Shown here piece after piece: positions 1 through 7,422 of a stretch of 64,000 nt of DNA (position 1 is its first letter; each line of letters begins with the position of its first letter). Source of the DNA: an uncultured Bacilli bacterium (GTDB lineage: Bacteria; Bacillota_I; Bacilli_A; RF39; UBA660); contig CANQZC010000007.1 of NCBI GenBank assembly GCA_947628235.1, positions 1-64,000 of the forward strand. Reading direction: 5' to 3'. Both the position numbers and the translations under genes were made by a program. The notes beneath the pieces are model-generated. The model saw nothing but the letters and a program-made list of their open reading frames with translations. It did no database searches and had not been told where the DNA came from.

Positions 1-10
1 TTCAATCATA

Positions 11-62
11 ATAAAAAGAAGTGTAATATTCAACTACATTTCTGTAATTAATTATTACACTT
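11..62 (-). terminator. Possible intrinsic terminator after the Ig-like protein gene
   Basis: A 10-bp inverted repeat (AAGTGTAATA at 19-28, TATTACACTT at 53-62) encloses a 24-nt loop. On the minus strand it is followed by a T-rich run from 11-20. A second small dyad (75-82 with 90-97) lies closer to the stop codon. The long loop makes this weaker than the other terminators in the window. Otherwise the first 126 bases show no gene. Confidence 0.4.
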
Positions 63-126
63 TTATAGTACCAAAAGTAAACATTTTTAGTTTACTTCTT
101 CACATTTACCAAACCTTAGTGAAACT

Positions 127-1293
127 TTATTCCCAACTAATTGTCCAATTTCCGCTAGATGTTACTACATAATAGTATTTGATACCAGATTCTGTCTTAA
201 ATGTAGCTTGTCCATTATAAGAACCAATCTCATTAGCGAGTAAATCTCTTCCGCCATATTCATCGTATACCCAAACAGCAAAGTTATGCGCTCCACTGTT
301 TTTTAAAGTTACTACCATACGGGATCCATCGCCAACAAACATTCCTGTGACCTTATCCCCTTTGCCAGATACGGACTTACTGATACTACCAGAAACCGGT
401 TCAAACTTTATTGTCCATTTTCCACTAGATGTTACTTCTAATAAACCATTTTTCGTAGCAGCACTATAACCATCTCGAGTAATTGTACTTCCAGAATATT
501 TACCTATTTCATTTACTAATAACTCTCCGTATTCATCATTAGCATCTGCATAAAACCAAATAGCAAAATTATGTGACCCGCTATTTGTCATAGTGACTTT
601 ATAATTTCCTGCTGGAATATTTACATTTTTAATTACCTTGTTACCAGATCCACTAAAACTAATTGGTTTTGGTTTTACCGTAACTTGGCATTTTGCAGAG
701 AGACCATCTTCTGTCGTTGCTGTTACCGTTGCAGTTCCTTCCGATTGCGCTTTTAATTTTCCTGAAGAGACGCTAACAACACTTGTATCATCACTTTCCC
801 AAGTAATCTTCTTATAAGTTGCGTTACTTGGCGTAATAGTTGTCTTTAGTGTCTCACTGCTTCCAACCGTCAAAGAAAGTGATGACTTATTTAACTTCAA
901 TTCTTTTACGGCAATATATGCTTCTACTTCTGTAGAATTAGAAAGGCCACTCGCAGTTGTTACTGTTATAGTAGCAGTCCCTTCTTTTAATGCCTCTACA
1001 TTATAATTGTCATCTACTTTTAAAATTTTTTCATCACTAGAAACAACGCTGACAATTTCTTCTTTTGAATTTACAGGGTAAAAAGAAATTTCTGCTTTCT
1101 CTTTTTCTCCCACTGCTATTTTGTCAGTTAGGAAGAGAACTACCTTTTCTGGTTTTACTTCTTCTTTTGTTTTGGCATCAGAAGATTCTTTTTTTGATGC
1201 TCCTGAATTACTAATAGAAAGTCCTACTATCAATAGAACTAGCGCGAGGAAGCAAATAAGGCCTACTCTTATCATTTGTTTTTTACTTTTCAC
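127..1293 (-). CDS. Secreted or anchored Ig-like (BIG2) protein with a duplicated C-terminal beta domain
   Basis: The 388-residue product has one N-terminal hydrophobic segment (about residues 9-28), so it is probably exported and may stay anchored. Residues 50-127 look like one bacterial Ig-like domain and 130-206 like a second of BIG2 type, with the typical EGTATVTAT strand. The rest is a tandem duplication of about 80 residues (215-298 and 309-388). Both copies carry an NSG-HNFA-W core, an NEIG-Y turn and a TSSG-WTI ending. I do not recognise this repeat as a named family. The start is GTG at 1293, chosen because AGGTGG lies five bases upstream; an ATG six codons in lacks a good site. A cell-surface adhesive or structural role is inferred from architecture only. 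Confidence 0.75.
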   Translation of the reverse strand: MKSKKQMIRVGLICFLALVLLIVGLSISNSGASKKESSDAKTKEEVKPEKVVLFLTDKIAVGEKEKAEISFYPVNSKEEIVSVVSSDEKILKVDDNYNVEALKEGTATITVTTASGLSNSTEVEAYIAVKELKLNKSSLSLTVGSSETLKTTITPSNATYKKITWESDDTSVVSVSSGKLKAQSEGTATVTATTEDGLSAKCQVTVKPKPISFSGSGNKVIKNVNIPAGNYKVTMTNSGSHNFAIWFYADANDEYGELLVNEIGKYSGSTITRDGYSAATKNGLLEVTSSGKWTIKFEPVSGSISKSVSGKGDKVTGMFVGDGSRMVVTLKNSGAHNFAVWVYDEYGGRDLLANEIGSYNGQATFKTESGIKYYYVVTSSGNWTISWE

Positions 1294-1340
1294 TCAAACC
1301 ACCTACTTTTTTAGTATAGCATATCTAGTTTGAAAAAGAA

Positions 1341-1374
1341 AGCAAAAGAAAAAAGTAGTTTTTGTTCTACTTTT
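1341..1374 (-). terminator. Intrinsic terminator of the Bax-inhibitor-1 gene
   Basis: An 8-bp stem (AAAAGTAG at 1351-1358 with CTACTTTT at 1367-1374) and an 8-nt loop are followed on the minus strand by a T-rich tract. The TAA stop (1373-1375) overlaps the stem. Confidence 0.6.
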
Positions 1375-2014
1375 AATCTCTACTATTTCCAAATAATCTA
1401 AGTAAATCTAAGAAAATATTAATAAAATCTAGATATAGTTGGAAAGCTCCATAAACAGCTACCTTATCTTCATCATCAATTCCATATAAGTTTCTCTTAA
1501 TAACTTGAACATCGTAAGCAATATATCCCATAAAGATAAGAATTCCTAAACAACATAATCCAAGATCAAGAACTTCACTTCCGACAAAGACATTGATAAG
1601 CATTGCTACTAACATAGCAAATAGTCCCATTAATAGATATACACCAAACTTTGTTAAATCTATTTTTGTAACAGAACCAATAATTCCAAAGATTAATAAA
1701 ATTCCTGATGTAATAGCAAATACCCATACAATAGACATAATATCATATAGAATAAAAATAGATGAAAGTGCAAGGCCTGTTAGAGCAGCATATCCTAAAT
1801 AAAGAATAGATGTTGTCATCATGGACATCTTACGAATTCTGGCTGCTAGTAAAATAGCAATCACAATCTCAGCAATCCATACAATAAAAATTTTACCACC
1901 TGCAAATAGATTAAAGAGCATTGTTTTATTTGCTGCTACTACATAAGCAACTCCAAAAGTAATTGCTAATCCTATGCATAACCACATAAATACTTTTGAA
2001 AAAACTTGATTCAC
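1373..2014 (-). CDS. Bax inhibitor-1 / YccA family integral membrane protein
   Basis: This 213-residue protein is almost wholly hydrophobic, with about seven membrane segments. It carries the late family signature around GYIAYDVQVIKR and the acidic C-terminal stretch YLDFINIFLDLLRLFG typical of the UPF0005/BI-1 family. Bacterial members are membrane proteins linked to stress resistance or ion leak; the exact function is not established. The start is GTG at 2014, supported by GAGGTGAG. It follows the preceding gene by four bases, so it is probably the last gene of the fba-murA transcript, which ends at the terminator overlapping its stop. Confidence 0.85.
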   Translation of the reverse strand: MNQVFSKVFMWLCIGLAITFGVAYVVAANKTMLFNLFAGGKIFIVWIAEIVIAILLAARIRKMSMMTTSILYLGYAALTGLALSSIFILYDIMSIVWVFAITSGILLIFGIIGSVTKIDLTKFGVYLLMGLFAMLVAMLINVFVGSEVLDLGLCCLGILIFMGYIAYDVQVIKRNLYGIDDEDKVAVYGAFQLYLDFINIFLDLLRLFGNSRD

Positions 2015-2018
2015 AAAC

Positions 2019-2456
2019 TCACCTCGATATTATTATATCATATTTTTTACATAATATAGATATTTTTTGATTCATATATTCAGCAATGTCATTTTCTTCT
2101 GGTAACAATAAAACTTCTACTTTTTCTTTGGTATATTTACGAATCAAAAGAATTAATTCTTCCATATCTTCTAATTCAGTATAGACAGAATTATAACTTT
2201 CGATAGATACCATTTTCGATAAATCGATTTGAATTAAAGAAGATTTCACTAGTAGGTTTTGAATCGGTCGATTTTGAATTTCTTCATTACGAGAAATAGC
2301 CATCGTAACATCCGTAATGGTTAAATCCTTAAAAGCATAAAAATAATCTCCCGTCGTATTGCCAATCGAAAAGATTAATTTTTCTTTTTTAAAAGTAATT
2401 TGATAAATTTCAAAAGAAAGGAATCCTAAAAAGATAAGAATAAAAATTTTTTTCAT
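2019..2456 (-). CDS. Hypothetical small exported protein downstream of murA
   Basis: I do not recognise this protein of about 145 residues. It starts with MKKIFILIFLGFLSF, a signal peptide or single membrane anchor, followed by a mixed alpha/beta soluble part with no Cys-based or catalytic motif that I can name. An open frame extends upstream into murA, but the ATG at 2456 has a GGTGAT site and a normal signal sequence, so I use it. It lies between murA (35-bp gap) and the BI-1 gene (4-bp gap) in the same transcript. An envelope-related role is only a guess from location. Confidence 0.65.
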   Translation of the reverse strand: MKKIFILIFLGFLSFEIYQITFKKEKLIFSIGNTTGDYFYAFKDLTITDVTMAISRNEEIQNRPIQNLLVKSSLIQIDLSKMVSIESYNSVYTELEDMEELILLIRKYTKEKVEVLLLPEENDIAEYMNQKISILCKKYDIIISR

Positions 2457-2490
2457 GATATCACCAAAAAAGTAGCCATAAGCTACTTTA

Positions 2491-3744
2491 TTATATTTCT
2501 TCAATTTCCATTTTAGCACCAACAGAACTTAATTTTTCTACGATATTTTCATATCCGCGAAGAACATGTTCGACATTGTTTACAACCGTTTCTCCTTCAG
2601 CCTTTAATCCGGCTAGAATAAGACAAGCTCCAGCCCGTAAATCGGTTGCTTCTACTTCTTTTCCTACGAGAGGAGTTGGACCTTCAATATGAAGTTTCTT
2701 TTCATCAATCGTAATAGATGCCCCCATCTCATTTAAGTAAGGAACATTTTTAAAACGATTTTCATAGATAGTTTCCTCCAAAATAGATTCTCCTGTACAT
2801 TGGGTAAGAAGTGTTGTTAATGGTTGTTGTAAATCTGTTGGGAAACCAGGATATCCTAATGTTTTTACACTAACTCTATGCATAGAAGATTGAGCCTGAA
2901 TCTCAATAGCATCCTCTTCTACTTTCATAGGAACACCCATTTCTTTTAATTTATTAATAAGGGAATCTACATGTTCCGGAATAATATTTTCAATTCGTAG
3001 GGGATTACCAACTAAAGCTCCAGCAATCATATAAGTACCGGTTTCAATACGATCAGGAATTACTTCGGTATAACAACTACCTAGATAATCTACTCCTGTA
3101 ATTTGAATCGTACTTGTTCCAGCTCCTGTAATTTTTGCACCCATATTGTTTAAAAAGGTAGCAACATTGACAATTTCTGGTTCTTTGGCAGCATTTTCAA
3201 TCGTTGTGACACCTTTCGCTTTCACAGCTACTAAAATCGTATTTACAGTAGCTCCTACACTAGGCATATCTAAATATACTTCCGCACCCCGTAGTTCTGT
3301 TGCATCAATCGTATATTTATTTCCTTCTTCTTTGACTACTGCTCCTAATGCCCGATATCCTTTTAAAGTCTGATCAATTGGTCTAGCACCGATAGAACAT
3401 CCTCCCGGAAAATACATTTCTACATGCTTATATTTTCCTAATAAAGAAGACATAAAATAGTAAGACGCTCTTAGTTTTTTAGAGATTTCTTCAGGAATTT
3501 CTTTATTCTCAATACTAGAAGAATCAATCTCCATCAAACTTCCTTCTTTTTTTACCTTAGCTCCTAAATATTTTAAAATTTCATTTAAGGCATCGATATC
3601 TGATATATCTGGAATATTATCAATTTTGACAACTTCATCGGATAACAAAGAAGCAGGTACCAAAGCAACTGCACTGTTTTTAGCGCCACTAATGCGAATA
3701 GTTCCCTTAAGTTGATGTCCACCTTCTATCCGTATTCTTTTCAT
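2491..3744 (-). CDS. murA: UDP-N-acetylglucosamine 1-carboxyvinyltransferase
   Basis: MurA transfers enolpyruvate from PEP to UDP-GlcNAc, the first committed step of peptidoglycan synthesis, in the cytoplasm. The 417-residue protein has the N-terminal GGHQLKGTIRISGAKNSA block. The active-site loop FPGGCSIGARP carries the catalytic Cys, which is also the fosfomycin target. Length is normal. The frame opens four codons earlier with TTG, but the ATG at 3744 follows GGAGGG and is the better start. It lies 32 bp downstream of fba. A fba-murA pair matches the neighbourhood of the second Bacillus copy (murAB/murZ), so another murA may exist elsewhere; that is inference. Confidence 0.95.
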   Translation of the reverse strand: MKRIRIEGGHQLKGTIRISGAKNSAVALVPASLLSDEVVKIDNIPDISDIDALNEILKYLGAKVKKEGSLMEIDSSSIENKEIPEEISKKLRASYYFMSSLLGKYKHVEMYFPGGCSIGARPIDQTLKGYRALGAVVKEEGNKYTIDATELRGAEVYLDMPSVGATVNTILVAVKAKGVTTIENAAKEPEIVNVATFLNNMGAKITGAGTSTIQITGVDYLGSCYTEVIPDRIETGTYMIAGALVGNPLRIENIIPEHVDSLINKLKEMGVPMKVEEDAIEIQAQSSMHRVSVKTLGYPGFPTDLQQPLTTLLTQCTGESILEETIYENRFKNVPYLNEMGASITIDEKKLHIEGPTPLVGKEVEATDLRAGACLILAGLKAEGETVVNNVEHVLRGYENIVEKLSSVGAKMEIEEI

Positions 3745-3776
3745 ATTTCCCTCCAATACTACTATATGTGAATGTC

Positions 3777-4637
3777 CTAAATGTGTTCTAAAACTCCCAT
3801 AGATCCTAAAAGTTCTACTTTCTCATGAACTGCTTTCTTCATGTTTTCTTCCCCTGCTTTAATGACTTTTCTTGGGTCATATACTTCGGTATCAGAAGCA
3901 AGTTTTTCACGAACTCCCTTCGTCCATGCTTGTTGAAGTTCCGTATTGATATTTAATTTTGCAATTCCGCAAGAGATAGCTTTGCGAATTTGTTCATCAT
4001 AGATACCACTACCACCATGTAAAACGAGTGGTAAATTCGTCTTTTCTTTGATTTCTTCCATTCGATCAAAAGCAAGAACAGGATCGCCATGATAAGGGCC
4101 ATGAACACTTCCTAAAGCAGGCGCTAAAAAGTCAATTCCTGTCGCATTAACATAAGTGACACAGTCCTCTACTTCCGCATAAAGAATTCCTCCAACAACC
4201 CCATCTTCAGAACCTCCGACATGTCCAATTTCTCCTTCGACTGTTACTCCTTTTGGATGAGCATATTCTACTACTCTTTTAGAAATTTCAATATTCTTTT
4301 CAAGCGTTTCTTTAGAAGCATCAATCATTACAGAAGTAAATCCAGCATCGATAGCATCTACACAAGATTCATAACTACTAGCGTGATCTAGGTGGATAGC
4401 AACAGGAATGGTAATCTTTAAATATTCCATTAAGTTTTTTACCATACCAACAACGGTTTTATATCCTCCCATGTATTTAGCAGCACCTTCACTAACACCT
4501 AAAATAACAGGTGTTTGACATACTTGGCATTCTTCTAAAATAAATCTAGTCCATTCTAAGTTATTAATATTAAATTGAGCGATAGCGTATTTTCCTTCTT
4601 TCGCTCTAGTAAGCATTTTTTCCATATTTTCTAACAT
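3777..4637 (-). CDS. fba: Class II fructose-1,6-bisphosphate aldolase
   Basis: This zinc-dependent glycolytic and gluconeogenic enzyme interconverts fructose-1,6-bisphosphate with dihydroxyacetone phosphate and glyceraldehyde-3-phosphate. The 286-residue protein shows the family metal and substrate motifs: HLDHASS (about residues 82-88), the glutamate-containing VEGEIGHVGG loop, GSVHGPYHG, and the phosphate-binding HGGSGI followed by KLNINTEL. It is the first gene of the fba-murA operon, with a sigma-A type promoter about 20 bp upstream and an AGGTGAT ribosome binding site. Confidence 0.95.
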   Translation of the reverse strand: MLENMEKMLTRAKEGKYAIAQFNINNLEWTRFILEECQVCQTPVILGVSEGAAKYMGGYKTVVGMVKNLMEYLKITIPVAIHLDHASSYESCVDAIDAGFTSVMIDASKETLEKNIEISKRVVEYAHPKGVTVEGEIGHVGGSEDGVVGGILYAEVEDCVTYVNATGIDFLAPALGSVHGPYHGDPVLAFDRMEEIKEKTNLPLVLHGGSGIYDEQIRKAISCGIAKLNINTELQQAWTKGVREKLASDTEVYDPRKVIKAGEENMKKAVHEKVELLGSMGVLEHI

Positions 4638-4653
4638 AGTATCACCTATCTAT

Positions 4654-4682
4654 AGTATATTATTATTACTTTTAGATTGCAA
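4654..4682 (-). promoter_or_regulatory. Sigma-A type promoter of the fba-murA operon
   Basis: On the minus strand there is TTGCAA (4677-4682), a 17-bp spacer and TATACT (4654-4659), 16 bp before the fba start. Confidence 0.78.
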
Positions 4683-4701
4683 GGAATTGCCTGAAGATAT
4701 C

Positions 4702-4730
4702 AAAAATACTGTCAACTAATTGACAGTATT
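4702..4730 (-). terminator. Intrinsic terminator of the MntP-family gene
   Basis: A perfect 11-bp stem (4705-4715 with 4720-4730, core ACTGTCAA) with a 4-nt loop is followed by TTTTTG on the minus strand. The stop codon of the exporter gene (4729-4731) lies in the hairpin. Confidence 0.8.
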
Positions 4731-5247
4731 ATAAGTTTAAAAAGCCTAGAATAAAGAAGGTAATTCCCCCAAAGATAGGAGCGCTTGTTCCTAAAACTTT
4801 TGAAATTTTTTGTCCCATGTTTAACCCTAATAAAGTAAAAGAAAAACTAGCAATCGCAAAAGAAATAGGACCTAAAATAGTAAATCTAGGAAGCGCTACG
4901 CCGACCGTAAAACTATCAATGCTAACTGCAAACGCAAAAAGAAAAATATCCTTTAGAGAAAGTAAGGGAGATGTCATCTTTTCTTCTTTTGCTTCTAAGA
5001 GCAACATAACTCCTAAATAAAAATAAATGATAGAGGTAATAAAATGGAAAGATATAGAAAAAGTATTCGTTAGAATGTACTTGACAGTCATTCCTAGAAT
5101 AGGCATTGTAAAATGAAAGATTCCGACCATACTAGCAATCTTCTTAGAAAAGCGTTCTTCTACTCCTAATGTTCCATAAGCAATCGCTAGAGAAAAAGCA
5201 TCCATACTTAGGGAAATAGAAATGAGAAGAATGGAAAGAAACTCCAT
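4729..5247 (-). CDS. MntP-family manganese efflux membrane protein
   Basis: The 172-residue, six-helix membrane protein has the duplicated family signature: SMDAFSLAIAYG near the N-terminus (about residues 14-25) and SIDSFTVGVALP in the second half, with conserved aspartates inside helices. This is the MntP/DUF204 fold, which exports Mn2+; the sporulation protein YtaF belongs to the same superfamily and cannot be excluded. The ribosome binding site is AGGTGATTTT. Only 43 bp separate it from spoIIR, too little for the yybP-ykoY manganese riboswitch often found before mntP. It probably shares a transcript with spoIIR. Confidence 0.85.
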   Translation of the reverse strand: MEFLSILLISISLSMDAFSLAIAYGTLGVEERFSKKIASMVGIFHFTMPILGMTVKYILTNTFSISFHFITSIIYFYLGVMLLLEAKEEKMTSPLLSLKDIFLFAFAVSIDSFTVGVALPRFTILGPISFAIASFSFTLLGLNMGQKISKVLGTSAPIFGGITFFILGFLNL

Positions 5248-5290
5248 AAAATCACCTATAACATTGTACTAACAAGGAAACTTTTTTATG

Positions 5291-5800
5291 TTAAAAATAT
5301 TTGTCAATCATATCTTTAACAAAAGAACGATACTCTACTTCTTCGCCAGTTTCATTCTCTAATAGACAAAGAGGAGGAAATAAAACACACCACCAGTTCT
5401 TTCCTTCTCCTTCTCCTAAAGTGACTACTAAGGATTCATAGAGTCCTTCTTCATATAAAACGCCCTTATATTCCTTTTCAGGAAAGTAATTTTTTCCAAA
5501 ATTTATAGTAAATTCCGTCTGTGGAAAAGTTTGCTTTACAAGAGACTCAACTTCGGGTATAGATGACTGAATAGTGGTTCTTGCCTCTTCTATTCCTTTT
5601 ACTTCTTGTAACTTTGGATAGTAATAATTTTCTAATACTTCTTTTACTTTTTTCTTTTCTTCTTGATCTATTTTCGTATTACTATTTCCAATTACCCGAA
5701 TACGAATTGCTTCTTTAGGAATCATTTCGTATTTTTCTGTTACTTGTCCAACCAATAGATAAAATCCTAAAATAGCACTAATCAAAAATAGTTTTTTCAT
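5291..5800 (-). CDS. spoIIR: Stage II sporulation protein R
   Basis: SpoIIR is the forespore-secreted signal that activates the SpoIIGA protease in the mother cell, so that pro-sigma-E is processed. The 169-residue protein has an N-terminal signal or anchor segment. It then has the characteristic AIRIRVIGNSN block (about residues 31-41) and the C-terminal GEGKNWWCVLFPPLC signature, which is diagnostic for the family. With bofA at 54.6 kb this argues for an endospore-forming organism. I could not recognise a clear sigma-F promoter in the 70 bp upstream. It lies just before the mntP-like gene on the same strand. Confidence 0.92.
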   Translation of the reverse strand: MKKLFLISAILGFYLLVGQVTEKYEMIPKEAIRIRVIGNSNTKIDQEEKKKVKEVLENYYYPKLQEVKGIEEARTTIQSSIPEVESLVKQTFPQTEFTINFGKNYFPEKEYKGVLYEEGLYESLVVTLGEGEGKNWWCVLFPPLCLLENETGEEVEYRSFVKDMIDKYF

Positions 5801-5843
5801 TTTCTCACCTACTATATAGTGAGTCTCTTTTTTTTATTTTATA

Positions 5844-5872
5844 CAAAAAAAGATATGATTTTTTTCATATCT
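5844..5872 (-). terminator. Intrinsic terminator of the zinc-ribbon gene and upstream operon
   Basis: Stem AGATATGA (5851-5858) with TCATATCT (5865-5872), a 6-nt loop, then seven T on the minus strand. The TAG stop (5871-5873) overlaps the stem. Confidence 0.88.
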
Positions 5873-6197
5873 ATGACATTGTAAAAAGGGCTAATATAAA
5901 GAAAACAAAGAATCCAATCGTACCAGAAATTCCACAATACTTAGAAGTAAGTGGTTTAGAGGCTGAAAAAACGCCGCATAATATCCAACCAACAATAGGA
6001 ATCATAAATCCTAAAATAACCCATCCATACTCTGGCCCTTGTTCCTTTACAACCGCCTGATAATTTGGTGGCGCTGGATAAGTTACATAATTTTGTTGAA
6101 AGTTTTGATTATTCGTTTGATAACGCATACCACAATTAGCGCAGACAAGATGTTCATCTTGCATTTGATATCCACAGTTTGGACAATATTTTGCCAT
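5871..6197 (-). CDS. Small zinc-ribbon membrane protein
   Basis: The 108-residue protein begins with a zinc ribbon made of two CxxC pairs (CPNC and CANC, roughly residues 5-25). An Asn/Gln/Pro-rich linker follows, then two hydrophobic segments that should span the membrane. Zinc-ribbon plus two-helix proteins are common in Bacillota and mostly of unknown function. The frame is open ten codons further upstream, overlapping rlmH. The ATG at 6197 directly follows GGAGG and is the true start. It is the last gene of the long gdpP-rplI-dnaC-walJ-rlmH transcript, 10 bp after rlmH. Confidence 0.8.
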   Translation of the reverse strand: MAKYCPNCGYQMQDEHLVCANCGMRYQTNNQNFQQNYVTYPAPPNYQAVVKEQGPEYGWVILGFMIPIVGWILCGVFSASKPLTSKYCGISGTIGFFVFFILALFTMS

Positions 6198-6207
6198 AAC
6201 TACCTCC

Positions 6208-6663
6208 TTATTTATGATAAGATTCATGATTTAGAATCTTATAAGAACGATAAATTTGTTCTAATAAAAGAACACGAAATAACTGATGTGGGAATGTTAA
6301 TTTCGAAAAAGAAAGATGATAGTTTGCTCGTTTTTTAATCTCTTCATGAAGTCCATAAGAACCTCCAATAATAAAAGTAATATTTGGATAGTTTAGAAAG
6401 ATTTGATCCATTTTTTTAGAGAAAGCGAAAGAATCTAATTCTTCTCCCTCAATTTCTAAAGAAATGATATAATCTCTTTCCCCTATTTGCCGTTCTATTT
6501 CTTGTCTTTCTTTTTCTAAAATAGTAGCTATATCCATACCACTATAATCGTTACATTCTACAATTTCTAATTTCGTATATTTAGAAATTCTTTTCTCATA
6601 CTCTAATATCGCTTCTGTAAAATATTTTTCTTTTACTTTTCCTACGCAAATAATTTTTATCAT
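6208..6663 (-). CDS. rlmH: 23S rRNA (pseudouridine1915-N3)-methyltransferase
   Basis: RlmH is a SPOUT-fold, SAM-dependent methyltransferase that modifies pseudouridine 1915 in helix 69 of 23S rRNA on the assembled ribosome. The 151-residue protein matches the family length. It shows the IIGGSYGLHEEI SAM-binding knot and the C-terminal SFSKLTFPHQLFRVLLLEQIYRSYKI block, with its terminal YHK. The start overlaps the stop of walJ by four bases, so the two are translationally coupled. The walJ-rlmH pairing is typical of Bacilli. Confidence 0.96.
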   Translation of the reverse strand: MIKIICVGKVKEKYFTEAILEYEKRISKYTKLEIVECNDYSGMDIATILEKERQEIERQIGERDYIISLEIEGEELDSFAFSKKMDQIFLNYPNITFIIGGSYGLHEEIKKRANYHLSFSKLTFPHQLFRVLLLEQIYRSYKILNHESYHK

Positions 6664-7421
6664 ATTTCTAACAACTCCGTCGGTTCTTTTTGAGTTGCAA
6701 TCACAATATTAGAAAAAGATATTTGATGGTCTTTTAACTCTTGTTCTAATGTTTGTCGCGCTAATTCCGGAGTATTATTTTCTTCACTTAAATGGGCAAG
6801 AATCACAACTTTGGTATCTTTTCCAATAAATTTTGATAAATAATAAGCAGAATCTTGATTCGATAAATGGCCTCGATCACTTAAGATACGCATCTTCGTT
6901 TGATGAGGATAATGAGGATTATTCATTAGTTTTTCTACATCATGATTACTTTCAAAAATATAAGCACTACGATTTTTTAAGAGAGGATGATACTTTTCAT
7001 TCACATATCCTGTATCCGTCATATAAAGAAGAGAACTATCTCCTTCCTCTAAAAGGTATCCATTAGAATCTTCCGTATCATGAGAAGTTTTAATCGCGGT
7101 AATTTTTAAATTTCCAAAATTCTCTTCTTTCTCGATATAGATAGGTTGACTCAATTTTAAATTGGCTTCTTTTTCTATGGATGCGGTAATATAAACTTGA
7201 GGATGATACTTTTTTAAAAAGACAGGTAATCCAGAAATATGGTCTACATGAGCATGAGTAATCCATATCATATCAACAGAAGAGGGATCAATTCCCTTCG
7301 CTTTTAATTTCTTTTCTGCTTGTAAAGAACTAATCCCTAAATCTAGTAATATTCTTTTCTCTTTTGTCTCTACATAGACACAATTTCCTTTACTTCCACT
7401 CGCTAATACAAAAAACTTCAT
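6660..7421 (-). CDS. walJ: Metallo-beta-lactamase fold hydrolase of the WalJ/YycJ family
   Basis: The 253-residue protein has the beta-lactamase-fold metal motif ITHAHVDHISG (about residues 54-64), an N-terminal LASGSKGNC stretch and later metal ligands in SHD and DTGY contexts. WalJ proteins are encoded with the WalRK system in Bacilli and are proposed to link cell-wall metabolism and DNA replication or repair; the substrate is unclear. Here no walRK genes are adjacent. The partner upstream is instead an M23 cell-wall peptidase one base away, and rlmH follows with a 4-bp overlap. Confidence 0.92.
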   Translation of the reverse strand: MKFFVLASGSKGNCVYVETKEKRILLDLGISSLQAEKKLKAKGIDPSSVDMIWITHAHVDHISGLPVFLKKYHPQVYITASIEKEANLKLSQPIYIEKEENFGNLKITAIKTSHDTEDSNGYLLEEGDSSLLYMTDTGYVNEKYHPLLKNRSAYIFESNHDVEKLMNNPHYPHQTKMRILSDRGHLSNQDSAYYLSKFIGKDTKVVILAHLSEENNTPELARQTLEQELKDHQISFSNIVIATQKEPTELLEI

Positions 7422-7422
7422 G

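Noticed and set aside
5248-5290. Possible yybP-ykoY manganese riboswitch before the MntP-like gene
   Set aside because: The gap to spoIIR is only 43 bp and shows no such structure.
6039-6338. 99-codon plus-strand open frame across rlmH and the zinc-ribbon gene
   Set aside because: It is antisense to two well-supported genes and has no recognisable domain or ribosome binding site.
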